Part shown: positions 19,901 through 28,344 of the stretch, in pieces
How positions within the stretch are numbered: position 1 is the stretch's first letter
Layout: each line of letters starts with the position of its first letter
DNA from: Microbacterium hydrocarbonoxydans
GTDB lineage: Bacteria; Actinomycetota; Actinomycetes; Actinomycetales; Microbacteriaceae
Reading direction: 5' to 3'
Assembly: GCF_000956475.1 (NCBI RefSeq)
Contig: NZ_JYJB01000006.1
Location: 124,001-188,000 of the forward strand
Length of the DNA stretch: 64,000 nt
Made by a program: the position numbers and the translations under genes
The notes under the pieces: generated by a model
Seen by the model: only the letters and a program-made list of their open reading frames with translations
Database searches by the model: none
What the model was told of the DNA's origin: nothing

Positions 19901-20375
19901 CGACGACGACGGCAATCTGATCAACATCTTCCACGCCAAGCTCACCGCGAACGGCACACGCGATTCGGGTGCCAGGATGGTGTACTTCCGGCAGGACGGC
20001 AGCCCCATCCTCGACATGACGGATGCCGAGTGGCTCGCTCCTGAGAACCGGACGGTCACGACCACGGTCACGGTCGAGGCCGGCGGACCGGCGCTGTCGG
20101 TCACGGCGACCGTGCTGCCGCGCTGCGTCGCGGGCAAGGTCGTGCTGCCGGTGAAGATCGAGAACACCTCTGGCGTGCCGATCGACGCGGTCGTCACCTC
20201 TTCATACGGAACGGTGCGCGCCACGGGGATTGACGCCGCGAAGACCCTGTCGGTCTCGACCCGGTCGGCCGCCGTCTCGGCGGGCGAGGTGACCGTCACC
20301 GTCACGGGCGTCATCGGCGGGAACCCGGTGACGTCGGAGATCACCGCGGCCTACGCGGCGACGGTCTGCCGCTGA
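16998..20375 (+). CDS. Secreted LamG-GH43 enzyme with degenerate propeller and active GH43
   Basis: AAGGAGATCAGGAG precedes the ATG. The 1125-residue product has a signal peptide (about 1-26), a LamG domain (about 35-240) and Ig domain (about 250-335) close to those of the gene before. A GH43-like segment without catalytic Asp follows (YLGQPYLFR; LLFTSTDLANW; about 420-610), then Big_4 (about 630-690), a complete GH43 domain (about 692-1020) and the shared C-terminal module. D697 (RRADPH), an Asp near 831 (LDMTTF) and E898 (VVEGPF) are the likely triad; GPGHNSY is also typical. Architecture equals that of the protein at 6330. Substrate is probably an arabinose-containing polymer; linkage preference is unknown. 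Confidence 0.82.
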   Translation: MRFAKTLTGALLAGCLAVLTPAAAGAAVVRPAALTEPASLLARYDFSESDGTVLHDASAAHRDAAVVGGAAWRNGAMQFTGANHVQLPNDLLAGKSAATVVIETTPQALSGAKFLWNFGGSGDASTGQFFIQPVAPRLAISKTNWSGEQTVTSATKLVEGRSQSVAATIEKNAGGTTSTLRLFIDGTQVAVKSDSTVHLSDLVTHTMNYIGKSAYAGDSLYQGAVSEFRVYEEALPAATLAEIAATDAQSVAAETAAALDLAAVNAQRLDAVETNLVLPTAGGVTWSSSQPGIVAADGTVVQPAADTRVTLTATAATRGATASRTFDVTVLKVPSAAERAAKAAAMLVLPSVLENGYVLPATASGLSVSWSHASGAGAVVDGAIASAPADALSPATLEAVIGTAPDTATVQLEVRVTAGADRLASYTTSKTTRGGDDVDVTRAAHLALSRSGGAYAALNGGGAVVFAQVTGMTEDLNGTKRYLGQPYLFRLEGDQGFGLIARRVTAAGGAASDDGGALLFTSTDLANWDDRGALALPGPATTGRVSAEWDERIDAYRVVWSDAAGSAYSGSTTDFTTVTPLGAGAHPAGRAGTIGVAYAETASIVPLTPAEAERTDALLGRVHNTALQQPEDVTVEAGSTLELPEKVTADYSDGGTHDFRVAWDTSSVDLSAPGTYQVTGTLQQQKTVFPLVSRRADPHVLRYTRPDGSKTWMYIATDDNGQDEFFVRQADTIEGLATAPDNRILGIGLSGAAPVGSQLWAPEFHEVGGDLYILFAANANNVNAWNGVQSYTMRLRPGGDPLVRADWEAPQRVVDAQGQPLTQYGTGITLDMTTFEDAGVQYAVWSERKVPASGSGPAVLKISKIIPSTTGAWRLDGTRSTIAYPDRSWSDNTTPVVEGPFVIQRDGKIMITFSGSGVDSTYAVGLMTADAGAELLDAGSWTMRNYPIWHFEGPVTDNWGPGHNSYTYDDDGNLINIFHAKLTANGTRDSGARMVYFRQDGSPILDMTDAEWLAPENRTVTTTVTVEAGGPALSVTATVLPRCVAGKVVLPVKIENTSGVPIDAVVTSSYGTVRATGIDAAKTLSVSTRSAAVSAGEVTVTVTGVIGGNPVTSEITAAYAATVCR

Positions 20376-20468
20376 CCGGAGCGCGGGGAGCACGACGGAT
20401 GCCGCCGAGTGCGGCGGACCGCAGCAGGGCGAGGCGAAGGGGCCCCGCTCTCGACAGAGAGGAAGACG

Positions 20469-22199
20469 ATGGAGTCGGAGTCGACGAGACCCGTTGTGCG
20501 GGACGAGGGATTCACCAGGCGCGGCCTGCTCGCAAGGGTGGCGCTGTCCGCGACGGCCGTGGCCCTGGGAGGTGCGGCGCTCGACGCCGTGAACTCATCC
20601 GCGGCGATCGGGGCGACCGGGGCAGGGCGCCCGCACCTCGCCTACACGGCGCTGCAGCCGTCGTCGTACGCGCATCCGGGACTGCTGCACACGGCATCCG
20701 ATCTGTCCGACATCTCGACGCGCGTGGGGGCGCAGGCGCAGCCCTGGTACGCCGGGTTCGAGAGGCTGGCAGCCAACGGGCGCGCGAACGCGGGATGGAT
20801 GCCTCGCCCGCTCGCCGACGTGCTGCGCGGCGGCACTGGTCAGAACTACATGCAGATGGTCTACGACGTCCACGCCGCGTATCAGAACGCCCTGCGCTGG
20901 CAGGCGACAGGGATCGAGGAGCATGGTGCGGCGGCCGTCCGCATCCTCAACGCGTGGTCGTCGAGCCTGGCCTCGATCGGAGGCAACGCGGATCGGTTCC
21001 TCGCCGCGGGGATCTACGGCTACCAGTTCGCGAACGCCGCAGAGCTCGTCCGCGACAGAGGCGACTTCCAGTACACGCCGTTCCGCGACATGCTGCTGAA
21101 CATCTTCTATCCGATGAACGAGCAGTTCCTCACCTTCCACAACAACGCGGTGATCACGAACTACTGGGCCAACTGGGATCTCTGCACCATGGCATCCGTG
21201 CTCGCGATCGGCATCTTCGCCGACCGGGACGATCTCGTCGACCGTGCAGTGGACTACTTCCATAACGGCGCCGGCAACGGTTCCCTCGCCCATGCGGTGC
21301 CTTTCGTCTACGACAGCGAGGGGCTTGCACAGTGGCAGGAGAGCGGGCGTGACCAGGGCCACACGGTCATGGGCATCGGACTCATGGGCGCGATCTGCGA
21401 GATGGCGTGGAACCAGGGCATCGACCTGTGGGGCGCCGACGACAACCGCTTCCTGAAGGCGTCGGAGTACGTGGCGAAGTACAACCTCGGCAACGACGTG
21501 CCCTTCACCCCCTACAGCTGGCAGTCGGGGCCGAACACCACCGCGCCGCACGTGGGCTGGCAGACCCAGACTGTCATCAGCGACAATTCGCGGGGCCAGC
21601 TCCGGCCCGTGTGGGAGCTCATCCTCGGGCACTATTCGGGCAGGCGCGGGCTGAGCGCACCCTGGACGGAGCAGATGGTGGCCGCAGTGCGCGCCGAGGG
21701 CGGTGGTGGAGACTACGGCCAGACCTCCGGCGGGTACGACCAGCTCGGCTTCGGCACGCTCACCGCCGCCGCCGCGTCGCCCGGCGGCCGGATCTCGAGG
21801 CTGCAGGCGTTCACGCATCCCGAGCATTACCTTTCGGCATCGGGGACGAGCGTCGCGCTCACCTCGGCGCCTCCTCTCGCGCTCTCGCGCTTCCGGGTCG
21901 TGCCGGGCAGGGCCGATTCCTCGGGAGGGCGGGTGTCGTTCGAGTCGGTCGATCAGCCGGGCAGCTACCTGCGTCACAGCGCCTTCCGTGTCGTGCAGCA
22001 GGCGGACGACGGCACGAGCCTGTTCGCGGCCGACGCGAGCTTCGTGCCGGTGGCGGGCCTCGCGCACTCGATGATGACGTCGTTCCGCTCGCACAACTAT
22101 CCCGATCGGCACCTCCGCCACCGCAACTACCAGGCGTGGGTCGACCCGATCCTCACCGATGGCGACCGCGCAGACGCGACGTTCCGCATGGTCGACTGA
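20469..22199 (+). CDS. Tat-exported alginate-lyase-like protein with AbfB (CBM42) domain
   Basis: The start at 20469 follows GAGGAAG; the protein has 576 residues. A twin-arginine signal, TRRGLLARVAL (about residues 16-26), marks Tat export, unlike the Sec signals of its neighbours. Residues about 75-430 form an alpha-helical domain of the alginate lyase/heparinase-like toroid type (PF05426-like; HNNAVITNYWANWDL, DQGHTVMGIG). Residues about 435-576 form an AbfB beta-trefoil (SFRSHNYPDRHLRHRN) that binds arabinofuranose side chains. It is the last gene of the operon from 9735 and the only secreted enzyme here without the two-cysteine C-terminal module. The lyase substrate is unknown; a uronate-containing arabinogalactan fits the CBM but is inference. 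Confidence 0.75.
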   Translation: MESESTRPVVRDEGFTRRGLLARVALSATAVALGGAALDAVNSSAAIGATGAGRPHLAYTALQPSSYAHPGLLHTASDLSDISTRVGAQAQPWYAGFERLAANGRANAGWMPRPLADVLRGGTGQNYMQMVYDVHAAYQNALRWQATGIEEHGAAAVRILNAWSSSLASIGGNADRFLAAGIYGYQFANAAELVRDRGDFQYTPFRDMLLNIFYPMNEQFLTFHNNAVITNYWANWDLCTMASVLAIGIFADRDDLVDRAVDYFHNGAGNGSLAHAVPFVYDSEGLAQWQESGRDQGHTVMGIGLMGAICEMAWNQGIDLWGADDNRFLKASEYVAKYNLGNDVPFTPYSWQSGPNTTAPHVGWQTQTVISDNSRGQLRPVWELILGHYSGRRGLSAPWTEQMVAAVRAEGGGGDYGQTSGGYDQLGFGTLTAAAASPGGRISRLQAFTHPEHYLSASGTSVALTSAPPLALSRFRVVPGRADSSGGRVSFESVDQPGSYLRHSAFRVVQQADDGTSLFAADASFVPVAGLAHSMMTSFRSHNYPDRHLRHRNYQAWVDPILTDGDRADATFRMVD

Positions 22200-22207
22200 G
22201 AACGAGC

Positions 22208-22244
22208 GGATGCCGGCCGCGGACACGGTTCGCGGCCGGCATCC
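22208..22244 (+). terminator. Rho-independent-type terminator hairpin
   Basis: GGATGCCGGCCGCG (22208-22221) pairs perfectly with CGCGGCCGGCATCC (22231-22244), with a 9-nt loop, 8 bp after the lyase-like gene. There is no strong U-tract, as is common in high-GC actinobacteria. It closes the long enzyme operon. Confidence 0.75.
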
Positions 22245-22263
22245 AGGCCAGAAGTCCTCTGCG

Positions 22264-22287
22264 CACTATCGTTGTACCGTTCACGGT
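22264..22287 (+). promoter_or_regulatory. Candidate promoter/operator of LacI regulator 1
   Basis: A CACTAT box (22264-22269) is followed by the inverted repeat ACCGT-TC-ACGGT (22276-22287). The core TACCGTTCAC resembles the other ACCGNTNAC sites of the locus, which suggests autoregulation. No clear -35 box is visible. Confidence 0.4.
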
Positions 22288-22308
22288 CGTAGCGCGGAGG
22301 GGGCAAGC

Positions 22309-23337
22309 ATGACCACCGACTCGGTCGCCCCCGCGGGCGGGCCCCGTAAGCCCAGCATCTACGACGTCGCCGATCGTGCGGGCGTCTCGCACATGACGGT
22401 GTCGCGTGTGCTGAACGGGCATCCGAACATCCGCGCCTCCACCCGTGACAAGGTCATGAAGGCCATCGACGAGATGAGCTATACGCGCAGCTCGATCGCC
22501 CGCGCCCTCGCCACCAACCGCACCATGCGCATCGGAGCGATCGTCGACAATCCGGGCTTCTTCGGCCCGAACAGCGTGCTCAGGGCCATCGAGGTCGCCG
22601 CCCGCGAGAACGGCTACGCGGTGAGCAGCTTCTCGGCGGGGGAGGCCGAGGACCGCCGCGTCGACGCGGGCGTCATGGAGCTTCTCACGCAGGGTGTCGA
22701 TGCCCTGTGCGTGATCGCGCCTCGAGCCTCGTCGCTCGATCTGCTCCGCCAGCAGGCGATCGGGCTGCCCACGCTCGTCGTCAAGGAAGAGCCCGACGAG
22801 CAGATGCACACGGCATCCGTCGACCAGCGCGCCGGCGCGACCGCCGCCGTGCGCCATCTCATCGACCTCGGCCACCGCAAGATCCTGCACGTCGCCGGGC
22901 CTCCGGACTGGTTCGACGCCAAGGCGCGCACCGAAGCCTGGCGCGCCGCTCTCGAAGAAGAGGGCCTCCCCGTCGTCGCTCCCGTGATCGGCGATTGGTC
23001 GTCCGATTCGGGCTACGCATTCGGGCAGACGCTCGACCTCGGCGACGCGACCGCCGTGTTCGTCGCGAACGACCAGATGGCGCTCGGGCTCCTGCACGGC
23101 TTCGCTGAGCGCGGCATCCGCGTGCCCGACGACGTCAGCGTCGTCGGATTCGACGATGCGCCCGACGCGAGGCACTACCTGCCCCCGCTCACCACTGTCC
23201 GCCAGGACTTCACCCTGCTCGGCAAGGTCGTGATCGGCGAGCTGCTCGCGGCGATCGAGGGTGCCGAGACCGAAGCTCGCGAGCTGATCCAGCCCGAGCT
23301 GCAGGTGCGCGCCTCCACGGCCGCCCCGCGCGCCTGA
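22309..23337 (+). CDS. LacI-family transcriptional regulator 1
   Basis: The ATG follows GGAGGGGGC; 342 residues, a normal LacI length. The N-terminal HTH reads SIYDVADRAGVSHMTVSRVL (about 16-35), with the hinge helix near 58-66 and a periplasmic-binding-like sensor domain (about 75-335) of the RbsR/GalR type. The two specificity residues after GVS are His-Met, identical to those of LacI regulator 2 (27325), so both may read the same operator. It stands alone between the enzyme operon and the GH30 gene. I infer it represses the enzyme genes and is released by arabinose or an arabino-oligosaccharide. The effector is not known. Confidence 0.9.
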   Translation: MTTDSVAPAGGPRKPSIYDVADRAGVSHMTVSRVLNGHPNIRASTRDKVMKAIDEMSYTRSSIARALATNRTMRIGAIVDNPGFFGPNSVLRAIEVAARENGYAVSSFSAGEAEDRRVDAGVMELLTQGVDALCVIAPRASSLDLLRQQAIGLPTLVVKEEPDEQMHTASVDQRAGATAAVRHLIDLGHRKILHVAGPPDWFDAKARTEAWRAALEEEGLPVVAPVIGDWSSDSGYAFGQTLDLGDATAVFVANDQMALGLLHGFAERGIRVPDDVSVVGFDDAPDARHYLPPLTTVRQDFTLLGKVVIGELLAAIEGAETEARELIQPELQVRASTAAPRA

Positions 23338-23370
23338 GCCCCCGCGCGGCTGCCCCCGCGCGGCGCTCGC

Positions 23371-23408
23371 TCTCGCCGAGTGCACGGCTTCTCGCCGAGT
23401 GCACGGCT
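23371..23408 (+). repeat. Perfect 19-bp tandem repeat, two copies
   Basis: TCTCGCCGAGTGCACGGCT occurs twice head to tail (23371-23389, 23390-23408), followed by related GTGCACT-type fragments to about 23450. It fills the 220-bp gap after LacI regulator 1. No ORF or hairpin explains it; slippage or a dispersed intergenic element is possible. Confidence 0.7.
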
Positions 23409-23482
23409 TCTCCGCGTCGATACGTCGTGCACTCGTCGACTGCACGTGATCTCGACGACGGCAGACGCGGCGTGACTCGCGG

Positions 23483-23540
23483 TTGACGGGAGAGAGGGCG
23501 TTCTCTAGGCTTCTGTTACCGCTCACTGTTGACGTCAACA
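23483..23540 (+). promoter_or_regulatory. Promoter and double operator of the GH30 gene
   Basis: TTGACG (23483-23488), 17 bp, TAGGCT (23506-23511) form a promoter of the same layout as the one at 9535. Directly downstream lie TGTTACCGCTCACT (23514-23527), a variant of the locus operator, and the perfect palindrome TGTTGACGTCAACA (23527-23540), sharing one base. Both sites sit over the start of transcription, so repression by a LacI protein is likely. Confidence 0.7.
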
Positions 23541-23557
23541 CATTTGAGGAACAGACG

Positions 23558-26500
23558 ATGAAGTCGAAGAGATCCCTTGCAGCGCTCGGCGTCTGCGCCA
23601 TCGGCGCCGGCCTGCTGGTGACCGGAGCGCCCGCGGCATCCGCCGCCGCGATCCCGATCACGATCACCCCGAACCCCGGCTACGCGTCGGATCCCTTCGA
23701 AGGGTGGGGCACGAGCCTGGTCTGGTTCGCCAACGCCACGGGCGGCTATCCAGACGATGTGCGTCAGGATCTGCTCGACAAGGTCTTCGGCGATGACGGG
23801 CTGAACCTCAACATCGCGCGCTACAACATCGGCGGCGGCAACGCGACAGACGTTCCGGACTACCTGCGCCCCGGTGGCGCGGTCGAGGGCTGGTGGAATC
23901 CCGATCTCGCGAGCTCCACCTACGCCGACCGCGCGACCTACCGCGCGGCCTGGGACGGCGACGACCCGGCGAGCTACGACTTCGACGCCGACGCAACCCA
24001 GCGATGGTGGATCGACGCGCTCAAGGGGAAGATCACGCACTGGGAGGCCTTCAGCAACTCCCCGCCGTACTTCCTCACCCAGAGCGGCTATGTCTCCGGT
24101 GGCATCGGCAACGGCAGCACCGAGCAGCTCTCCGCCGCCGACATGGACGCGTTCGCCGACTACCTCGTCACGGTCGTCGAGCACATCGAGCAGGAGCACG
24201 GCATCCGCTTCGACAGCCTCGACCCCTTCAACGAGCCGAACACGAACTACTGGTCGACGACTCTCGGCGCTGATGGCTGGCCGACCTCGGCGAGCCGTCA
24301 GGAGGGCGCGCACATCGGCCCCGCAGCGCAGGATCAGATGATCCAGGCGCTCGCGGCCCGTCTCGCCGAGCCGGGTACGACGACGAAGGTGCCGATCTCG
24401 GCGATGGACGAGACCAATCCCTCGATCTTCGCCACGAACTGGAACGCCTGGAGCGACGCCTCCAAGGCCGAGGTCGACCAGCTGAACGTGCACACCTACG
24501 GCACCTCAGGGCGCCTCGTCGTCCGCGACATCGCGAAGAGCGCCGACAAGCCGCTCTGGATGAGCGAGGTCGAAGGCGACTGGGACGGCACGGGCCACAA
24601 CCTCACGAACATCGAGAACGGCCTGGGCATGGCCGGTCGCATCGTCGACGACCTGCGCGAGCTCGAGCCGAGCGCCTGGGTGTTCTGGCAGCCCGTCGAA
24701 GACGCGTACAACATGGAGAAGGTCGAGGATCTGAACTGGGGATCGGTCCTGGTGGACTTCGACTGCAACGCCGAGGGCGACTCCGAGCGACGCATCGCCG
24801 ACGGCGACGCCGACCCGAGCTGCCAGGTGAAGACGAATGCGAAGTACAACACGGTGCGCAACTTCACGCACTACATCCACCCGGGCGACGCTCTCATCCC
24901 CTCCGGCAACGCCCAGACCACCGCGGCCGTCTCGGCCGCCGGCGACGGCGCCACCCTCGTGCACGTCAACACCGAAGCGTCCCCTCGCGATCTGACCATC
25001 GATCTGTCTCGCTTCGGCACGATCGCCGCGGGGGCGACGGTCACTCCGATCGTCACGACCCAGTCGACCGAGGCCGATCCCACCTCGAACGCTCTGATCG
25101 AGGGCGCAGCGGTGCCGGTGAACGCGGCGACCCGATCGGCCACCGTCACTGTGCCGGGCAAGTCGGTCGTCACGCTCGTGGTCTCCGGAGTCTCCGGCGT
25201 CTCGGATGACGCGGTCGCCCTGCGCGACGGACGCAGCTACCAGCTCTTCGGCGTGCAGAGCGGCAAGGCGCTCGCCGCGTCAGGCACGGCTGCGGTTATC
25301 CGCACCTCGGCCACGACGGCGGATGCCGCAACCGCGCAGACCTGGACGGTGCGCACGCTCGCTGGCGGTGGCACCGACCGGCACCGCTTCGCGCTGCAGG
25401 CGGGCGATGGGCGCTTCCTCGCCGAGTCCGCGGGAGGCGTCACGCTGACGAGCGCGACGCCCGAACAGGCGGCGAGCGACCCGGCGCTGCAGTGGATCTC
25501 GTCGACCACTGACGGCGCGCGGTTCTCGATCCTCAGCGTCTCGAACGAACGCGTGCTCGACGTGAACGGGCAGAGCTCGGCCGACGGGGCCGGAGTGGGT
25601 CTGTGGACCTCGAACGACGGCACCAACCAGCTGTGGACGCTCGCCGACACCGGCCTGGTCGAGGTCGAGCAGGTCGCGATCGGCGCCGTGATCGGCGCCG
25701 CGGCCGAGCTGCCGGCGAACGCGACCCTCGTGTACCGCGGAGGCGTGGAGCGCACGGCATCCGTCACCTGGAACACGGCTGGAGTCGACTGGACCGTCGC
25801 CGGGACCAAGACGATCACAGGCAGCGGCACCGACCTGTTCGGGGTCGCCTTCCAGGCGACCGCCGTCGTCGAGGTGGGGGCTGTCGCGCTCACGGATCCG
25901 GTCTCTCTGACCACGTACGCCGGGGTGCCTGCCGCGACCGTGAAGGCCGCTGCGCCGGCGACGGTTCCCGCGGCCGTGGGTGCGACCGACCAGAAGGTCG
26001 CCCTGCCCGTCGTATGGGACTGGTCGGGCAACGCCGACGCCAGGTTCTCGGCCCCCGGAGTCGTGACCGTCCACGGCACCGCGAAGAGCCCAGACGGAGC
26101 CGAGCTGCCGGCGACCCTGTCGGTGATCGTGACGACGCCGACCGCGGCGAACGTCGCGCCGGCGAGCACGGCATCCGCCACCTTCACCGAGAGCTCGAGC
26201 TACAGCGTCTACCGCACCACGAACGGCATGACGGCCGACAAGGGCTGGTCGAACTGGCGTTCGGGCACCAAGAACACGCAGGACACGCTGACCTACGCAC
26301 TCGCGCACGCGGCGACCATGCAGAGCGCGAAGATCTACTTCTACCAGGACGGATCCTCGAACAGCTGGCCGCAGTCGCTGTCGGTCGAGTACCGCTCGGG
26401 CTCGGGATCATGGACCTCGATGGGAACGGTCGACGTGCCGGTGCCCGCCGACGGCACCGCCCCGATCGTCGAGGTGCCGATGAACGGCGTGCAGGCGGAT

Positions 26501-27130
26501 GCTGTGCGGGTCGTCATGACCGCTCGCGCCGCGACCCACATGATCGTGTCCGAGGTCGAGCTGTACGCCGCGGCTCCCAGCCCCTCGACGGTCGACACGC
26601 TCGCCGCGATCACCCTCGACGGAGCACCGCTGCGCGGATTCGCAGCTGATGTCGAGGCGTACCAGGTGCCGTGGCCGGGGGAGTCCTTCCCGACCGTGCG
26701 CGCGGTCGCGGTAGACGGCGACGCGACGGTCGCCGTGACCCAGGCGGATGACGGCGGGCTCGCCACGGTCGCCGTCACGTCTGCCTCGGGATCCACGCGC
26801 ACGTACACGCTCGCCTTCACCGCGGCGGCTGCGCCCGACCTCGATGCCGCGGTGTCGACATCGGTGCGCTGTGTCGCGGGCAAGGCGCAGCTGGTGCTGA
26901 CGGTGACGAACACGGGCGAGGTGCCGACGGACATCTCGGTCTCCACCCCGTACGGCAGCAAGGCGCTGTCGGACGTGCAGCCGGGCGCCCGCTCGTCGAT
27001 CGCGCAGGCGACGCGTCTGGCGTCGTTCCCCGCGGGCACCGTGCAGGTGGAGCTGGGGGCGGATGCCGACGGCACCCGTGTCACCGAGAACCTGCAGTTC
27101 GCCTACCTCGCGGGCACCTGCGCGAGGTGA
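23558..27130 (+). CDS. Secreted GH30-family enzyme (endo-beta-1,6-galactanase-like), multidomain
   Basis: GAGGAACAG precedes the ATG. The 1190-residue product has a signal peptide (1-29), a GH30 TIM barrel with side sandwich (about 33-545), a ricin-type trefoil/CBM13 (about 555-700; QLWTLAD), two Ig-like domains (about 705-870), a discoidin-like sandwich (about 875-1010), a cadherin-like stretch and the shared two-cysteine C-terminal module. E226 in FNEPNTNYW is the expected acid/base and E337 in WMSEVEGDW the nucleophile. The motif set is closest, from memory, to GH30_5 endo-beta-1,6-galactanases that cut type II arabinogalactan; that subfamily call is inference. It is transcribed alone, with its own promoter, operators and terminator. 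Confidence 0.8.
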   Translation: MKSKRSLAALGVCAIGAGLLVTGAPAASAAAIPITITPNPGYASDPFEGWGTSLVWFANATGGYPDDVRQDLLDKVFGDDGLNLNIARYNIGGGNATDVPDYLRPGGAVEGWWNPDLASSTYADRATYRAAWDGDDPASYDFDADATQRWWIDALKGKITHWEAFSNSPPYFLTQSGYVSGGIGNGSTEQLSAADMDAFADYLVTVVEHIEQEHGIRFDSLDPFNEPNTNYWSTTLGADGWPTSASRQEGAHIGPAAQDQMIQALAARLAEPGTTTKVPISAMDETNPSIFATNWNAWSDASKAEVDQLNVHTYGTSGRLVVRDIAKSADKPLWMSEVEGDWDGTGHNLTNIENGLGMAGRIVDDLRELEPSAWVFWQPVEDAYNMEKVEDLNWGSVLVDFDCNAEGDSERRIADGDADPSCQVKTNAKYNTVRNFTHYIHPGDALIPSGNAQTTAAVSAAGDGATLVHVNTEASPRDLTIDLSRFGTIAAGATVTPIVTTQSTEADPTSNALIEGAAVPVNAATRSATVTVPGKSVVTLVVSGVSGVSDDAVALRDGRSYQLFGVQSGKALAASGTAAVIRTSATTADAATAQTWTVRTLAGGGTDRHRFALQAGDGRFLAESAGGVTLTSATPEQAASDPALQWISSTTDGARFSILSVSNERVLDVNGQSSADGAGVGLWTSNDGTNQLWTLADTGLVEVEQVAIGAVIGAAAELPANATLVYRGGVERTASVTWNTAGVDWTVAGTKTITGSGTDLFGVAFQATAVVEVGAVALTDPVSLTTYAGVPAATVKAAAPATVPAAVGATDQKVALPVVWDWSGNADARFSAPGVVTVHGTAKSPDGAELPATLSVIVTTPTAANVAPASTASATFTESSSYSVYRTTNGMTADKGWSNWRSGTKNTQDTLTYALAHAATMQSAKIYFYQDGSSNSWPQSLSVEYRSGSGSWTSMGTVDVPVPADGTAPIVEVPMNGVQADAVRVVMTARAATHMIVSEVELYAAAPSPSTVDTLAAITLDGAPLRGFAADVEAYQVPWPGESFPTVRAVAVDGDATVAVTQADDGGLATVAVTSASGSTRTYTLAFTAAAAPDLDAAVSTSVRCVAGKAQLVLTVTNTGEVPTDISVSTPYGSKALSDVQPGARSSIAQATRLASFPAGTVQVELGADADGTRVTENLQFAYLAGTCAR

Positions 27131-27148
27131 CGGGTCGGATCTGACGCG

Positions 27149-27178
27149 GGGCCGGGGCATCGACGGATGCCTCGGCCC
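27149..27178 (+). terminator. Terminator hairpin after the GH30 gene
   Basis: GGGCCGGGGCATC (27149-27161) pairs with GATGCCTCGGCCC (27166-27178), with one G-T pair and a 4-nt loop, 18 bp after the stop codon. Confidence 0.7.
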
Positions 27179-27280
27179 TGTGTGTCGTGGTGCGGGTTGT
27201 GGTCGCCTGGAGGTGCGGGAGGCGGCGGTTTCGCGCACCATCGGTGGCCCGTGTCGGCGACGAGATTGTGCGTTCCTGAC

Positions 27281-27294
27281 TGTTCTCGGTAACA
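27281..27294 (+). promoter_or_regulatory. LacI-type operator upstream of regulator 2
   Basis: TGTTCTCGGTAACA, an inverted repeat with TGTT/AACA arms, lies 31 bp before the start of LacI regulator 2 and matches the consensus found at 9569 and 29944. It suggests that the regulator and the ATPase gene behind it control their own operon. Confidence 0.65.
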
Positions 27295-27324
27295 TCTCCC
27301 CAGGCGAGACCGACGGAGGTGCGC

Positions 27325-28344
27325 ATGGCCAGCCTCGGTTCCGACAAACCCGGCATCCGCCACGTGGCGGACCTCGCCGGCGTCTCGCACATGACCGTCT
27401 CGCGCGTCCTGAACGATCATCCGAACATCAAGCCCGACACGCGTCGGCGGGTGCTCGAGGCGATCGAGGAGCTCGACTACCGGCCGAACATGGTCGCCCG
27501 CGCACTCGCGACGCAGCGCACCCGCCGGATCGGCGTGATCATCGAGAGCGCGGTGTCCTTCGGGCCGACCAGCATCCTCCGCGCCGTCGAGATGGCCGCG
27601 CGCACCTCGGGCTACTCGGTCACGGCGGTCGCCCTGCACGAGGGCGACACCCTCTCGCCGCAGGACGCGGTCGACAACCTCACGGCGCAGGGCGTCGACG
27701 CGCTGTGCGTGATCGCCCCGCGCTCGTCTTCCGTTGCGGCGCTGCGCCGCATCTCCCTGAACGTGCCGATGCTCGTCGTGAAGGCCGATGCCGACCCCAC
27801 CTTCCTCACCGTCTCGATCGATCAGCAGGCGGGGACCGGGCTGGTCGTCGATCACCTCGTGGCGCTGGGACATCGCGACATCCTCCACATCGCAGGGCCC
27901 CTCGACTGGCTGGACGCCCGCGCGCGCGAACGCGCCTTCCATGCCAGGGCCAAGTCGTGGGGCATCCGCGAGCGGCCGATCGTCGTGGGCGACTGGACCG
28001 CCGACTTCGCCTACGACTTCGCCAAGGGGCTGAACCGCCTGCCCGACTACACGGCGGTGTTCGTGGCGAACGACGACATGGCGATCGGGCTCATCCACGG
28101 CCTCCACGACAAGGGCTTCGAGGTGCCCAAAGACCTCAGCATCGTCGGGTTCGACGATGTGCCGCTCGCGCGCCACTTCCTCCCGCCGCTGACGACCGTG
28201 CGGCAGGACTTCACCGCCCTCGGCGGCGCGGTCGTCGAGATGCTGCGCGCCGCGCTCGAGGAGCGCGAGCTGCCGCAGCTGACCCGCATCCCCACCGAAC
28301 TCGTCGCCCGCGGATCCAGCGCGGCGCCGCGGGAGGTGCGCTGA
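27325..28344 (+). CDS. LacI-family transcriptional regulator 2
   Basis: The ATG at 27325 has GGAGG five bases upstream; GTG at 27319 is less likely. The 339-residue protein has an HTH (HVADLAGVSHMTVSRVL) and sugar-sensor domain. Its specificity residues His-Met equal those of LacI regulator 1, and the sensor domains are also alike (VAGPPDWFDAKAR versus IAGPLDWLDARAR). The two are probably paralogues. Its stop overlaps the start of an ABC ATPase gene (TGATG), so regulator and transporter part are co-translated. I infer arabinose- or arabinofuranoside-responsive repression of the uptake genes. Confidence 0.9.
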   Translation: MASLGSDKPGIRHVADLAGVSHMTVSRVLNDHPNIKPDTRRRVLEAIEELDYRPNMVARALATQRTRRIGVIIESAVSFGPTSILRAVEMAARTSGYSVTAVALHEGDTLSPQDAVDNLTAQGVDALCVIAPRSSSVAALRRISLNVPMLVVKADADPTFLTVSIDQQAGTGLVVDHLVALGHRDILHIAGPLDWLDARARERAFHARAKSWGIRERPIVVGDWTADFAYDFAKGLNRLPDYTAVFVANDDMAIGLIHGLHDKGFEVPKDLSIVGFDDVPLARHFLPPLTTVRQDFTALGGAVVEMLRAALEERELPQLTRIPTELVARGSSAAPREVR

